Shown here one piece after another: positions 10,901 to 20,224 of a DNA stretch of 55,247 bases (positions within the stretch are counted from its first letter, which is position 1; every line of letters begins with the position of its first letter). Below the pieces are notes generated by a model, which saw nothing but the letters and a program-made list of their open reading frames with translations, searched no databases and was not told the origin of the DNA. The position numbers and the translations under genes were made by a program. Origin of the DNA: Desulfobacteraceae bacterium (GTDB taxonomy: Bacteria > Desulfobacterota > Desulfobacteria > Desulfobacterales > SURF-7). Where the stretch lies: positions 1-55,247 of the forward strand of contig QZKS01000095.1 in assembly GCA_003599865.1 (NCBI GenBank), in the 5' to 3' direction.

Positions 10901-11945
10901 CGGTTGTTTTCTGAAATATCTTTCGCTGCTCTTTTTCAGACAACCTGGCAAAAAGAGGCAGCACGGTTACCCCGTAATAATCTCTTCCCTGTATCATTTC
11001 GCATGTCTCGCGAATATCCTGTTCGGTCGGCATAAAAACAAGAATGTCTCCAAAAGGATTTCTCTGCTGGATACGGTCAATGGCTTTCACGGCCATTTCC
11101 GTGTAGTGTTCATCTTCTTTTGGATTTTCCATTCCATCTGCCATGTATTGGACTTCCACCGGAAAGATTTTTCCGGAAACGGAAATGATCGGTGCATTGT
11201 CAAATGCCCTGGAAAACTTTTCCGTATCAATGGTCGCAGAGGTGATGATCAGTTTTAAATCGTTTCGTTTTCGGAGAAGGGTTTTCAGTATGCCGAGAAT
11301 AAAATCGATATTTAAACTTCTCTCATGGGCCTCATCCACAATAATCGTGTCATATTCATTCAGAAATCGATCATTCTGGGCTTCCGTCAAAAGGATTCCG
11401 TCGGTCATGATCTTGATAAAACCGTTTTTGGCCGCATGGTCTTGAAACCGTATTTTATACCCAACCGAATTTCCGACATCCTCTCCCATTTCTTCGGCAA
11501 TACGCGCTGCCACGGATACGGCGGCGATGCGTCTCGGCTGGGTGCATCCGATTTTTCCGTACAGCCCCCTTCCGGCTGCAAGACAATATTTCGGAATCTG
11601 AGTGGTTTTCCCCGAACCGGTTTCACCGGAAACGATCAATACCTGATTTTCCTGAAGGGCATGAATGATTTCATCCTGATGGGCGGCAATCGGCAGGGAA
11701 TGAGAAACAGAGATATTCGGCATCGCGGCAATGCGATCCTGCACGATCTTTACCGAATGGGTGATCCGGTTTCGAACCCCGGCAAGCATCTTGGAGATTT
11801 CATTTTCCGGCAAGGATTTTTGGGCGGAACGGATGCGGGCGATTCCCCGAATCACATGAGGCCTGTCCTTGCATAGCATCAGCGGAATTTTTGTCTCAAA
11901 TGATTTTATGCTTTTGTCTATATCGGACAAGGGATGAACGGTCAT
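7956..11945 (-). CDS. hrpA: ATP-dependent RNA helicase HrpA (DEAH box)
   Basis: A 1329-residue DEAH/RHA helicase, close to the about 1300 residues of E. coli HrpA. Motif I is GETGSGKTTQ (about 101), motif II is DEAHERS (about 199), motif III is SATID, and motif VI is QRKGRCGR (about 410). The long C-terminal part (HA2, OB-fold and the extended HrpA-specific region) is present and uninterrupted. HrpA proteins act on RNA and are implicated in resolving stalled ribosomes and in mRNA processing. It is a single gene, convergent with the glycosyltransferase gene and divergent from the hmc operon. No strong SD is visible before the ATG at 11945. Confidence 0.95.
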   Translation of the reverse strand: MTVHPLSDIDKSIKSFETKIPLMLCKDRPHVIRGIARIRSAQKSLPENEISKMLAGVRNRITHSVKIVQDRIAAMPNISVSHSLPIAAHQDEIIHALQENQVLIVSGETGSGKTTQIPKYCLAAGRGLYGKIGCTQPRRIAAVSVAARIAEEMGEDVGNSVGYKIRFQDHAAKNGFIKIMTDGILLTEAQNDRFLNEYDTIIVDEAHERSLNIDFILGILKTLLRKRNDLKLIITSATIDTEKFSRAFDNAPIISVSGKIFPVEVQYMADGMENPKEDEHYTEMAVKAIDRIQQRNPFGDILVFMPTEQDIRETCEMIQGRDYYGVTVLPLFARLSEKEQRKIFQKTTGRKIIVSTNVAETSLTIPGIRYVVDTGLARISHYSPRSRTTSLPIVPISRSSADQRKGRCGRMENGVCIRLYSEEDYEARELFTLPEIKRANLAEVILRMISLNLGDISTFPLIDRPSESSIKDGYNLLFELDAISMKKGEKDAKYRLTEKGKTMAKMPLDPRLSSMLIQAHQYDCLKEITIIASALSIQDPRERPSDNPLEADQAQACFSDPLSDFISILNIWNAVEKAIAEQKSGGRIKQFCKNHFLSFRRIREWRDICHQIHLILNELHMTDQKIRPPVSASRNKKEEFSPLYTAIHKSVLSGFLSNIAIKKEKNVYKATKDKEVMLFPGSSIYSQGRQWIVAAEMVETSRLFARTAGAIDSDWLEEIGKSRCKSSYSNPHWERSRGAVVANEQVSLFGLIIVPQRTVYYGRIHPEEASDIFIREALMGDDLKVPFSFMDHNRTELEEIKKIEARLRRRDILIDETDLFLFYKERLPGICDLKALESLIKKRGSDSFLRMNREHLYKYLPEQSELDLFPEAIDIGENRYECSYAFRPGKNDDGITIRIPSSQSSSLPVEPLDWMVPGLFREKINIMMKSLPKEYRKQLVPVAATVETILKEMPHEKNGNLANSLSRFIYHRMGIDIPASAWSEKDLPDHLKMRIAITGINGKVISCSRDKSILKSEKNTEPATSDEFRKAKQRWEKTDLTAWNFDDLPDSIPLSDQPGSLQVIYPGLSLEGGSICLRLFPDEKKAVISHKSGIKALFMLHLKKDFAFLKKHLQLSGDARRQSTYFGGPDQLKENMFDKITNTLCAKNIRTRQDFLREAESISKTILPNGSILLNHVVTVLSAYHDTRSSLYDIENNNTGKHLHPLAQSLRKELTGLVPDRFITIYDAEKMSALPRYLSAIRLRVQRACVDFEKDRKKAGEVQKYDDYLNEFLAKLDPEDSDEKRKEIENFFWLLQEYKVSVFAQELKTPFPVSAKKLDLKINEIKRIR

Positions 11946-12159
11946 ATTTCGTTTTCAGCCGTATTGATGACATTTATTGATATCCAAAAACAGGGGAACA
12001 CTATACTGAAAATTTTATCAAAAGAAAAGAATCCCTTTTCCCTTCCAAATCATGAAATTTTATAGTAAATAATAAAAAATTTCCAAAATATCATTTTTGA
12101 AGATCGAATCATTGATCATAAAAATAGGATTGACAATATCACTTCTACAGGAATGGAAC

Positions 12160-13716
12160 ATGAAGAATCGAAAACCGTTGTTAAAAAGACTGATATTATT
12201 AATCGTTTTCATTTCGAGTGTATACGGAACATTTGCAACAGCGGATGAAAAGGATCTATCGGTCAAAGAACCGGCAAGATCCGATCTCATATTCATCGAT
12301 TCCATGAAACAATACGGGGCTCTTGAGCGTCCTGTTGTTCCATTCCCCCACGATGCGCATACCGAAGCACTTAAAAAACAGGATAAAGACTGTTCCGCAT
12401 GTCATCTGCAGGACAACAACCGGATGTCTCTGAAATTCAAACACACAACGGAAATAAACAAAAAAGACCTGATGGATCTTTTCCATTCCGCCTGCATCGG
12501 ATGTCACAATGAAACCGCCGCCGCAAGGTTGACCAGCGGACCAAGGGAATGCGGGGGATGCCATCTGAAAACGGAAATACCCTCTTCCCGAACACCCATG
12601 CAATTTGATAAATCTCTTCATTTCCGGCATTCACGTGCTCAGGATAATAAATGCGATGCCTGCCACCATGAATACAGCGAGAAAGAAAAAAAGCTGATCT
12701 ATGTCAAAGGGAAGGAAGGCTCATGCCGGTATTGTCATACGGACAATTCCGAAAAAAAGATATTGCCCATGCCGGCAGCATCTCATGTCGCCTGTATCGA
12801 TTGCCATCGGAAAACCATTGAACAACAGAAAAAAACCGGGCCCGTCACCTGCTATGGATGCCATGATTCGGCAACGCGGAAACAGATTGAGAAAATGGAC
12901 GAGGTTCCAAGATTGGACCGAAATCAGCCGGACAAAGTGTTCATTAAAAAAGGTAAAGACGACAAGGATGGAAGAATGAGCCGGGTGGCGTTTGATCACC
13001 TGTCACATGAAGCAGCCAATGATACCTGCATTCAGTGCCATCACAAGAATCTCGATGCATGCAGTTCCTGTCACACGATCAAGGGAGACAAGACGGGAAA
13101 TTTTGTGAAACTGGAGCAGGCCATGCACAAACCGGAGAATCAATCCAGTTGTATGGGGTGTCATCGAAACCGTCAGCAAGCCATAGAGTGTGCCGGCTGC
13201 CATGCTTTTCCCCGGAACATGGGCACCATGGATGTAACCGCCTGTCAATCCTGTCACCAGCACACCTTATCCGGTGCGAATGAAAAGGATCCATCCGCTT
13301 ACACCCATGAGGCAGCTGCGCGCATTCTCGAAAAAAGGGTTCCCGTTACCAAAACACATGCAGACAAGGATATTCCGGACAAGGTGATGATAGACCATTT
13401 TTCAGATCAGTATAAACCCGTTGAAATGCAGCACCGGAAAATGGTTCATGCCCTGATGGAGGGTATAAAAGATGACAGGCTTGCCGGTTATTTCCATAAA
13501 AGCGAAGATACCATTTGTCAGGGATGTCACCATAACAGTCCGGCTTCCTTGCAGCCGCCGAAATGCGGAAGCTGTCACGGCAAACAGACAGCCGAAAACA
13601 AACTTATATCCAGACCCCATCTGATGGCTGCTTATCATCTTCAATGTATGGAGTGCCACCGTAACATGGGGTTAACAAAGCTGACCGGCTGTACCGGATG
13701 CCATGAAAAGAAATAA
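12160..13716 (+). CDS. hmcA: HmcA, periplasmic 16-haem cytochrome c
   Basis: A 518-residue exported multihaem cytochrome. I chose the ATG at 12160 because it follows caggaa and begins a clear signal peptide (KNRKPLLKRLILLIVFISS, cleavage near ATADE); the frame is open further upstream only from TTG codons. I count exactly 16 CxxCH haem sites, the number known for Desulfovibrio HmcA: CSACH, CIGCH, CGGCH, CDACH, CRYCH, CIDCH, CYGCH, CIQCH, CSSCH, CMGCH, CAGCH, CQSCH, CQGCH, CGSCH, CMECH, CTGCH. Extra His residues are available as distal ligands. In the family it accepts electrons from periplasmic cytochrome c3 and passes them to the membrane part of the Hmc complex. It is the first gene of a six-gene operon. 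Confidence 0.95.
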   Translation: MKNRKPLLKRLILLIVFISSVYGTFATADEKDLSVKEPARSDLIFIDSMKQYGALERPVVPFPHDAHTEALKKQDKDCSACHLQDNNRMSLKFKHTTEINKKDLMDLFHSACIGCHNETAAARLTSGPRECGGCHLKTEIPSSRTPMQFDKSLHFRHSRAQDNKCDACHHEYSEKEKKLIYVKGKEGSCRYCHTDNSEKKILPMPAASHVACIDCHRKTIEQQKKTGPVTCYGCHDSATRKQIEKMDEVPRLDRNQPDKVFIKKGKDDKDGRMSRVAFDHLSHEAANDTCIQCHHKNLDACSSCHTIKGDKTGNFVKLEQAMHKPENQSSCMGCHRNRQQAIECAGCHAFPRNMGTMDVTACQSCHQHTLSGANEKDPSAYTHEAAARILEKRVPVTKTHADKDIPDKVMIDHFSDQYKPVEMQHRKMVHALMEGIKDDRLAGYFHKSEDTICQGCHHNSPASLQPPKCGSCHGKQTAENKLISRPHLMAAYHLQCMECHRNMGLTKLTGCTGCHEKK

Positions 13717-13779
13717 AAACTGCGGAAATATTCATAGTAACCAAAAGAGTCGAACCGGATAAACGATTAGGGGTATGAA

Positions 13780-14925
13780 ATGGGCATATCACGAAGGAAG
13801 TTTTTAGGGTGGATGGGGGCGGCGGGAATGGCTGCCACGGTCGGCAAATCTGCCGCTGCTTCATCTACCGGTCAATTCACCGGCTTTCCCGACAGCAAGG
13901 CTGTGTTGCATGATATCACAAGATGCATCGGCTGCCGATCCTGTGAGGATTCCTGCAATAAGGTGAATGCACTGCCGGGACCGGATCAACCATTTTCCGA
14001 TCTGACTGTTCTGGAAGAAAACAGAAGAACGACAAGCAAGTCTTTTACGGTTGTCAATCAATACAGCAATACCTCAAAACCGGAAAAGCCGGTTTTTCGA
14101 AAAATTCAATGCAATCACTGCCTGGAGCCGGCATGCGCGTCCGTATGCTTTGTCAGAGCATTTACAAAGACACCCGTCGGACCGGTTACCTATGATCCGG
14201 ATGTGTGTGTGGGCTGCCGTTATTGCATGATTGCGTGCCCGTTTGATATTCCAACCTATGAGTATGATGAACCGTTAACGCCCCGGATCATGAAATGTAC
14301 CATGTGTGCTCCTCGAATCGAAGAAGGAAAACTGCCCGGATGCGTATCCGTCTGTCCGACGGAAGCTTTGACATTCGGGAGCCGGAAAGACCTTATTAAG
14401 ATGGCCAGGGAACGGATCCTCAACTATCCGGATCGATATGTCGATCATATTTACGGAGAGAATGAAATGGGGGGGACAAGCTGGCTTTATCTTTCAGGTG
14501 TGCCGTTTCATGAGATCGGGATGCGTGAGGATTTAGGCATTAAGCCGGCACCGGAACTCACGTCCGGTGCACTCGGCATCGTTCCAATGGTTGTCGGTCT
14601 TTGGCCGGTTTTGTTAACCGGTATATACGGAATGACAAAAAGAAAGGAAAAAATTGCATCCAATGAAAAGGCGGCGGCTGTTTCGGACACATTGAAACGT
14701 GCCAACAGCGAAGCCGCAAAGAAACTGGCTGCTGCAATTGAGAAGGAAAGGCTTGACAAGGAGAAGGCCCTGGAAGCAGCAGAAAAACGGAAGGAAAAAG
14801 CGATCCGGGAAGCACTGGAGAAAGCCGCCGCAAAGAAGGAAGAGGATGCCGCCGATTCCCCTGAGCCGGATAACAAGAAAGTACATACTACGGATGATAC
14901 GATGCGATCAGAGGAGGACTCCTGA
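13780..14925 (+). CDS. hmcB: HmcB, TAT-exported four-cluster Fe-S protein with membrane anchor
   Basis: A 381-residue ferredoxin-like subunit. The N-terminus [13 protein letters not shown] is a twin-arginine signal, so the protein is exported folded. Four cysteine groups follow: [11 protein letters not shown] (about 48), [13 protein letters not shown] (about 112), [11 protein letters not shown] (about 145) and [20 protein letters not shown] (about 180), the 4x[4Fe-4S] pattern of DmsB/NrfC-type subunits. One TM helix at about 263-283 anchors it, followed by about 100 residues of Lys/Glu/Ala-rich likely coiled coil that by topology faces the cytoplasm. It links HmcA haems to HmcC. Its stop overlaps the hmcC start by one base (TGATG). 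Confidence 0.93.
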   Translation: MGISRRKFLGWMGAAGMAATVGKSAAASSTGQFTGFPDSKAVLHDITRCIGCRSCEDSCNKVNALPGPDQPFSDLTVLEENRRTTSKSFTVVNQYSNTSKPEKPVFRKIQCNHCLEPACASVCFVRAFTKTPVGPVTYDPDVCVGCRYCMIACPFDIPTYEYDEPLTPRIMKCTMCAPRIEEGKLPGCVSVCPTEALTFGSRKDLIKMARERILNYPDRYVDHIYGENEMGGTSWLYLSGVPFHEIGMREDLGIKPAPELTSGALGIVPMVVGLWPVLLTGIYGMTKRKEKIASNEKAAAVSDTLKRANSEAAKKLAAAIEKERLDKEKALEAAEKRKEKAIREALEKAAAKKEEDAADSPEPDNKKVHTTDDTMRSEEDS

Positions 14926-16100
14926 TGTCCGGAGAAACGAGCACAGTGAAAAGAACCCTTATCACCCCCTTTAACGTGATTACCGGAATGATTGTTCTGG
15001 TCGGCCTGATGATTACGGTTCTGAGATTTACAAAGGGCCTGGGGGCTGCGACCAATCTGTCCGATTATCATCCCTGGGGCATCTGGATCGGTTTTGATCT
15101 CCTGGTGGGCGTTGCCCTTGCTGCAGGCGGATATGTCACATCGGCAGCGGTTTATATTTTTGGTATGAAGAGATATCATTTCGCGGTCCGGCCTGCGGTA
15201 CTGACCGGCTTTTTAGGTTATCTCTTTGTTGTGGTCGCCCTTCATTATGATCTGGGAAGACCATGGAGACTGCCTTATCCCTTTATCATGGGGTGGGGGA
15301 CGACGTCTTTGCTGTTCGAAGTCGGCCTGTGTGTGGCCTTGTACCTGACGGTTCTGTTTCTGGAGTTCTCACCGGCTCCTCTGGAGTGGCTGGGCTTTAA
15401 AAAAACACGGAATCTTGCCGTCCGGCTGACCATGGTTCTAACCATTTTAGGTGTGGTGCTTTCCACCCTTCATCAGTCTTCTCTTGGTGCGCTGTTTTTG
15501 ATCGCGCCGTCCAAGCTTCATCCCTTATGGTATTCACCCTACCTGCCGGTTTTCTTTTTTGTTTCCAGCATCATCGCAGGACTCTCCATGGTCATGTTCG
15601 AGGGGATGCTTTCTCATCATGCATTTCATGAAAAAATGGATGAAACACACCTTACCGAATCCGATTCCCTGACCATCGGATTCGGTAAGGCAGCCTCCCT
15701 TGTGCTGGCCGGCTATTTTACCATTAAAATCATCGGCGTTGCTGCCGGCAATCATTGGGATCTTTTAACCACACCTTATGGAATATGGTTTCTGGTCGAG
15801 ATCATCGGATTTGTGGCCCTTCCATGTTTTCTGTATGCAGTCGGTGTCAGAGATAAAAACGTAAAATGGATCCGCTATACCGCTGCATGGACTGTTCTTG
15901 GAATTGTGATCAACCGGCTCAACATATCTGTTATTGCATTCAACTGGCACCTGCCGGCCGCGGATCGATATGTCCCTCATTGGATGGAGATCGGCATCTC
16001 CGTTTTTATCGTTACACTCATTATTCTGTTTTACCGTTTTATCGTAACCCGGATGCCCATTCTTTATGAACACCCGGATTACCAGGGAGGGGGACATTAA
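14925..16100 (+). CDS. hmcC: HmcC, NrfD/PsrC-like integral membrane subunit
   Basis: A 391-residue polytopic membrane protein with about ten hydrophobic helices and the NrfD-family look: the YHPWGIWIGFD segment near residue 45, DLGRPWRLPYPF (about 107), and LHQSSLGALFLIAPSK (about 184). NrfD-type subunits bind quinone without haem and pair with four-cluster Fe-S proteins, here HmcB. Length agrees with Desulfovibrio HmcC. It starts by one-base overlap with hmcB and is followed after 4 bases by hmcD, so it sits in the middle of the operon. Confidence 0.93.
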   Translation: MSGETSTVKRTLITPFNVITGMIVLVGLMITVLRFTKGLGAATNLSDYHPWGIWIGFDLLVGVALAAGGYVTSAAVYIFGMKRYHFAVRPAVLTGFLGYLFVVVALHYDLGRPWRLPYPFIMGWGTTSLLFEVGLCVALYLTVLFLEFSPAPLEWLGFKKTRNLAVRLTMVLTILGVVLSTLHQSSLGALFLIAPSKLHPLWYSPYLPVFFFVSSIIAGLSMVMFEGMLSHHAFHEKMDETHLTESDSLTIGFGKAASLVLAGYFTIKIIGVAAGNHWDLLTTPYGIWFLVEIIGFVALPCFLYAVGVRDKNVKWIRYTAAWTVLGIVINRLNISVIAFNWHLPAADRYVPHWMEIGISVFIVTLIILFYRFIVTRMPILYEHPDYQGGGH

Positions 16101-16104
16101 TCAA

Positions 16105-16242
16105 ATGAACGAGACCTTTTATACACTGCATACTTTCATGCTGCATTCCGAAAGCGTAACGTATTTCCTGATGCTTGTTTCGCTGTTGGGAATATTGGGA
16201 TTCTGGCTTTTTTTAACGGCAAGGGATGATGATCATGAATAA
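16105..16242 (+). CDS. hmcD: HmcD, small membrane subunit
   Basis: A 45-codon gene fitting exactly between hmcC and hmcE. It encodes one hydrophobic helix (YFLMLVSLLGILGFWLFLTA, about residues 20-39) with an acidic tail RDDDHE. Desulfovibrio HmcD is a similarly short one-helix protein in the same position, which is the main reason for the name. Ribosome site gggagg(g) lies about 12 bases before the ATG and overlaps the end of hmcC. Its role in the complex is structural at best; no cofactor-binding residue is evident. Confidence 0.85.
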   Translation: MNETFYTLHTFMLHSESVTYFLMLVSLLGILGFWLFLTARDDDHE

Positions 16243-16284
16243 TCCCGATTTTCCTTCACAACAACCATTCCCGGGGAGATCCAT

Positions 16285-16962
16285 ATGTATGATATTGTAA
16301 CCGGTCCATTGGCCTGGCTTTCATTTCTGATTTTTTTTATCGGTATACTGGTTCGATCCATTTTATATATCAGAGGTCTTGACTGGAAACTGGACAGGGT
16401 TACCTATACCAGAAATGTTTCATATGGAATCAAGGGAGCGGTCAAATCGATCTTTTTCTGGCTGATGCCGTTTGGTTCCCAAAGCTGGAGAAACAACCCG
16501 GGGTTTACAGTTCTTGTATTCACGTTTCATATCGGCCTGCTGGTCACGCCGGTTTTTCTTCTGGGTCATAATATCCTGCTTCAGGAAAGATGGGGGGTCG
16601 GCTTTTTCACCATTTCGGAAACGACTGCGGATATCCTGACGATAGCCGTGCTGGTATCCGCGCTGTTTCTTTTATTGAGAAGAGCGGCATTGCCGGAAGT
16701 ACGGATTCTGACAACCCCTTATGATGTTTTACTGCTCTGTATTTCCATTCTTCCATTTCTGACCGGTTTTCTGGCTCATCATCAGGTTTCATCATATAAC
16801 TTCTGGCTGATTGCACACATCATCAGCGGTGAAATCTGGCTGATTGCCGTACCCTTTACAAAACTTTCCCATATTATCCTTTTCTTTATGTCACGCGCGC
16901 AGCTTGGCATGGATTTCGGCATCAAACGCGGCGGAATGAAGGGCGGCGGAATAACATGGTAG
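16285..16962 (+). CDS. hmcE: HmcE, NarI-like cytochrome b subunit
   Basis: A 225-residue integral membrane protein with about five helices, resembling the gamma subunit of nitrate reductase and DsrM. His residues in helices ([16 protein letters not shown] at about 78-93; FLAHHQV at about 162; [10 protein letters not shown] at about 175; KLSHIILFF at about 193) are suitable haem b ligands. It probably exchanges electrons between menaquinone and the cytoplasmic HmcF. A short gap of 42 bases separates it from hmcD, and a ggggag ribosome site precedes the ATG. Length matches Desulfovibrio HmcE closely. Confidence 0.92.
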   Translation: MYDIVTGPLAWLSFLIFFIGILVRSILYIRGLDWKLDRVTYTRNVSYGIKGAVKSIFFWLMPFGSQSWRNNPGFTVLVFTFHIGLLVTPVFLLGHNILLQERWGVGFFTISETTADILTIAVLVSALFLLLRRAALPEVRILTTPYDVLLLCISILPFLTGFLAHHQVSSYNFWLIAHIISGEIWLIAVPFTKLSHIILFFMSRAQLGMDFGIKRGGMKGGGITW

Positions 16963-16996
16963 CGGATTAAATTTTTTGGATAACAAGGAAATGAAT

Positions 16997-18379
16997 ATGC
17001 CTGAAGGAACACTCTGCAACAAACAACCTGTGAACACCAAGGAACAGCTTCATGCACTCCTGGCAGATACCCGGGGAACCGTATATTATCAGGAAATGGA
17101 AAAACTGGAGATCGACCGCAATGCATTGTGGGCCAATATCCGGAAGACACTCAAGTCCCGCATGCGTACCTGGCTGGAAATATGTGCCCATTGCGGATTG
17201 TGTGCCGACAGTTGTTTTTTCTACCTTTCCAATAACAAAGATCCCAGGCAGGTACCTTCCTATAAAATTCAGTCGACCCTCGGGGAAATCGTGAAGCGGA
17301 AAGGGGATGTGGATAATGCCTTCATGCGCTATGTCATGGACACTGCCTGGGGAAAATGCACCTGCTGTAACCGCTGCGGGACATATTGCCCGTTCGGTAT
17401 CGATATGGGTGTTATGTTCAGTTATGTGAGAGGGCTTTGTTTTACGCAGGGTTTTGTTCCCTGGGAAATGAAAATCGGGTCCGGCATGCATCGAATCTAT
17501 CGGGCACAGATGGACATCACAACAGAAGACTGGGTTGATACCTGTAAATGGATGGTTGAGGAAAATGAGGATGAGTGGCCGAAACTGGAGATCCCCATTG
17601 ATAAGGAAAACGCCGATATTATTTATACGGTGAATGCACGGGAACCAAAACATTATCCGGAGGATCTTGGCGAGGCAGCGATTCTTTTTCATATTGCCGG
17701 AGAAAACTGGACAGTACCCAGTGATGGATGGGAAGAAACCAGTCTTGCCATGTTTGCGGGCGACTGGGAAGGAAGCCGGCTTCAGGTGGAATCGGTCTAT
17801 GATGCCATTGAAAGGCTGAAACCCAAGAGGATGGTTGTGACGGAATGCGGTCATGCTTACCGGGCAACCGTAATCGAAGGACCGTATTGGACCGGACGCG
17901 CATCCGGCAAGCCTCCTGTTGAAACATTGCATTATGTGGAATGGGTTGCCGATGCCTTGCGAACCGGCAAGCTGAAAATCGACCCGGCCAAAAAAATTAA
18001 GGAGCCCGTAACCTATCAGGATTCATGCAATTATATCCGGAACGCAGGGTTGCGGAAAGATGCGCGGGATATCATGAGTTATATTGCCGAGGATTTCCGG
18101 GAGATGAAACCCTGCGGTGAACACAATTTCTGCTGCGGCGGCGGCGGGGGCCTGAACGGCATCGGTCGTTACCGTGAACAGCGAAATACCGGCCAGAAGG
18201 TGAAACGGGACCAGATCCTGGAAACAGGCGCAAAACTGGTTATAACCCCTTGCCATAACTGCTGGGATGCGGTCCGTGATCTGGAAGAAAACTATAAGAT
18301 CGGCATCCGGTGGTCTTTTTTGAAACCCTTGCTGCTGAATATGGTGATCGTTCCGGACCATCTGAAGCCGGATGAATAA
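16997..18379 (+). CDS. hmcF: HmcF, cytoplasmic HdrD-like Fe-S protein with CCG domain
   Basis: I place the start at the ATG at 16997 because aagga lies 7 bases before it; the frame also contains ATG 16991 and TTG 16976. The 460-residue product has two [4Fe-4S] motifs, [11 protein letters not shown] (about 65) and [11 protein letters not shown] (about 125). The C-terminal half is of the heterodisulfide-reductase D type: one cysteine-rich segment at [12 protein letters not shown] followed by [13 protein letters not shown] and later [10 protein letters not shown], giving one complete CCG module. The first CCG module looks degenerate, with only CGHAYRA. HmcF is the cytoplasmic end of the complex, expected to hand electrons to sulfate reduction or a thiol/disulfide partner. 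Last gene of the operon. Confidence 0.93.
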   Translation: MPEGTLCNKQPVNTKEQLHALLADTRGTVYYQEMEKLEIDRNALWANIRKTLKSRMRTWLEICAHCGLCADSCFFYLSNNKDPRQVPSYKIQSTLGEIVKRKGDVDNAFMRYVMDTAWGKCTCCNRCGTYCPFGIDMGVMFSYVRGLCFTQGFVPWEMKIGSGMHRIYRAQMDITTEDWVDTCKWMVEENEDEWPKLEIPIDKENADIIYTVNAREPKHYPEDLGEAAILFHIAGENWTVPSDGWEETSLAMFAGDWEGSRLQVESVYDAIERLKPKRMVVTECGHAYRATVIEGPYWTGRASGKPPVETLHYVEWVADALRTGKLKIDPAKKIKEPVTYQDSCNYIRNAGLRKDARDIMSYIAEDFREMKPCGEHNFCCGGGGGLNGIGRYREQRNTGQKVKRDQILETGAKLVITPCHNCWDAVRDLEENYKIGIRWSFLKPLLLNMVIVPDHLKPDE

Positions 18380-18384
18380 TATCA

Positions 18385-19512
18385 TTACCGGAATGCACAA
18401 TCCACACGGTCCGGAGCAAAATCAACCACCTCGATCCGGTTTTTTCCGAATTTGCGGCCATCAATCTGTTCCGCCAGTTCTTCACTGGTTCCTTTAAATC
18501 GAAGGTCCAGAATCAGCAGCCCTCCTGCTTTGTTCCAGCCCTCTTTCTTGCTGGAAACAACCGCTTTCATGGTTTCAATTTCATTCGCAACCGCTTTATA
18601 CTGTTGAAAGGACTTAACGCCCGATATGTGGAGCTTTAACGGGGCGCCATTGTTCAGGTAATCCTGAAAGGAATTGGTGACGGCATCAACGATATATCCA
18701 TCGGTTGCCTTCTTAACCGTATTCTTGAAGGCAACGGTTGCACCGGTCAGGGGGCTGATATGGGCTGCCACCCCGTTTTTGACGACCGAACCCAAAAGCA
18801 GACCGCTTTGTGATTGAACGACTTTTAATTGCAGACTGGCCTGTATCGATCTCAGGCCGGTACCGGCAACCGCTTCTCCGACATCCTGGGCTACGGCTTT
18901 CCCAACGATTACATATTGCGCGCCGAACAGCAAGCCCAGGCTGGATGCCGCGTCGACGTTACCTGCCAGCGCCTGCCGGGCCTTGTTCTGTTCTTTCACT
19001 TCTTCCACCTGGGCTTTGTCAACCAGCTCAAATCCTTTGGCGGCAAGCTGTGAATTCAGTTCTGTTTCCGCAATCCGCATCATCGGCTTTGTCATATCAA
19101 TATAATCTTCTTCAATCAGCACCATGAGCTTGGGACGCTCCATGCTTTCCAGGAGGATTTTCATGGCCATAAGGTCATCTTTGATTTTATCCAATGAAAC
19201 GGTTGCTTCGATTTTTACAAAGTAATCATTCTTTTTGCTGGTTTCTTCCAGAATTTTATAGCTGGTCACATAGCCGCTGGTTCTGGCCAGAATTTTGTCT
19301 TTTTGAAGGACATAGTTTGAAGATTCGGTTTCCGATTGAATAAACACACCGACGCCTTCTTCAACGGCTGCGCGCTGTGCCTGTCGGATGGCATCGGCCT
19401 TTGACGATACGCTGATTCCTTCGGTGATCACTTTTTTTTCTTTTGAATAGACAAATCCTGCCGTTAAGAACACAACGATCATTCCGGCTACAATACTGTT
19501 TATGATTTTCAT
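18385..19512 (-). CDS. Exported FlgT/LPP20-like protein
   Basis: A 375-residue secreted protein. The ATG at 19512 is preferred because ggagg precedes it and it begins a signal peptide (KIINSIVAGMIVVFLTAGFVYS). The first domain (about 27-110) has KADAIRQAQRAAVEEGVGVFI, characteristic of the N-terminal domain of flagellar assembly protein T and related LPP20 lipoproteins. The middle part (about 125-260) resembles the CsgG/TolB-like fold region (LMVLIEE...LGLLFGAQYVIVGKAVAQ). No lipobox Cys is visible, so it is probably soluble in the periplasm. It runs convergent to hmcF with only 5 bases between stops. No flagellar gene is nearby, so a flagellar role is not implied. Confidence 0.75.
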   Translation of the reverse strand: MKIINSIVAGMIVVFLTAGFVYSKEKKVITEGISVSSKADAIRQAQRAAVEEGVGVFIQSETESSNYVLQKDKILARTSGYVTSYKILEETSKKNDYFVKIEATVSLDKIKDDLMAMKILLESMERPKLMVLIEEDYIDMTKPMMRIAETELNSQLAAKGFELVDKAQVEEVKEQNKARQALAGNVDAASSLGLLFGAQYVIVGKAVAQDVGEAVAGTGLRSIQASLQLKVVQSQSGLLLGSVVKNGVAAHISPLTGATVAFKNTVKKATDGYIVDAVTNSFQDYLNNGAPLKLHISGVKSFQQYKAVANEIETMKAVVSSKKEGWNKAGGLLILDLRFKGTSEELAEQIDGRKFGKNRIEVVDFAPDRVDCAFR

Positions 19513-19730
19513 TCCTGTGGATCCTCCAGTCGGGCAAGTTGCTTTTTCCAGCATTCCTGGCTTATATATAACACTGTATTCCGGGTTAACAAAATTTTCA
19601 GATATTCACAACCCTGCCATGAAGGATAGTGTGAATATCACATCCTTTTTTTGAATATTAAACAGCATTCAGCATAGGGCTCATTGAACAGAATTTCAAG
19701 AGCCATTTTACAATCTGCCATGGAGGTAAC

Positions 19731-20147
19731 ATGAGAAGCTATCGGAAAGAGCTTTGGTTTCAGATCCCGACCCGGCGTGCTTTTATCAATATTACACGGG
19801 ATGTGGAAGAATGTATCAAGGAAAGCCGGGTGAAGGAAGGGCTGGTTCTGGTCAATGCCATGCATATTACCGCATCGGTTTTCATTAATGATGATGAGTC
19901 CGGACTGCACCATGATTATGAAGTCTGGCTGGAAAAGATCGCTCCTCATGAGCCGGTGTCTCAATATCGGCATAATGTGGGGGAGGATAATGCGGATGCC
20001 CACATGAAAAGACAAATCATGGGCCGTGAAGTCGTGGTTGCCATAACCGATGGAAATCTTGATTTTGGGACATGGGAACAGATTTTTTATGGTGAGTTTG
20101 ACGGCAGAAGGCGGAAAAGAGTCCTTGTTAAAATTATCGGGGAGTGA
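19731..20147 (+). CDS. YjbQ/UPF0047 family protein
   Basis: A 138-residue protein of the YjbQ family, of normal length. Conserved features are [20 protein letters not shown], the acidic/His region [33 protein letters not shown] and the C-terminal [17 protein letters not shown]. The His residues of the HxxN/DAHMK motifs form the presumed metal-binding active site. Some members complement thiamine-phosphate synthase mutants, but the natural reaction is not settled. The start has a textbook ggaggt ribosome site. It stands alone, 77 bases before the crotonase gene. Confidence 0.88.
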   Translation: MRSYRKELWFQIPTRRAFINITRDVEECIKESRVKEGLVLVNAMHITASVFINDDESGLHHDYEVWLEKIAPHEPVSQYRHNVGEDNADAHMKRQIMGREVVVAITDGNLDFGTWEQIFYGEFDGRRRKRVLVKIIGE

Positions 20148-20224
20148 ATCAATGATTGTTTATTTGTGGAAAAACAGTGGAACCCTAATATTATTTTTAA
20201 CTTGAACAGATTGGAGAAAAGGTC

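Noticed and set aside
12097-12159. Upstream TTG-initiated extension of HmcA
   Set aside because: It places 21 residues before a perfect signal peptide and has no ribosome site; the ATG at 12160 is better.
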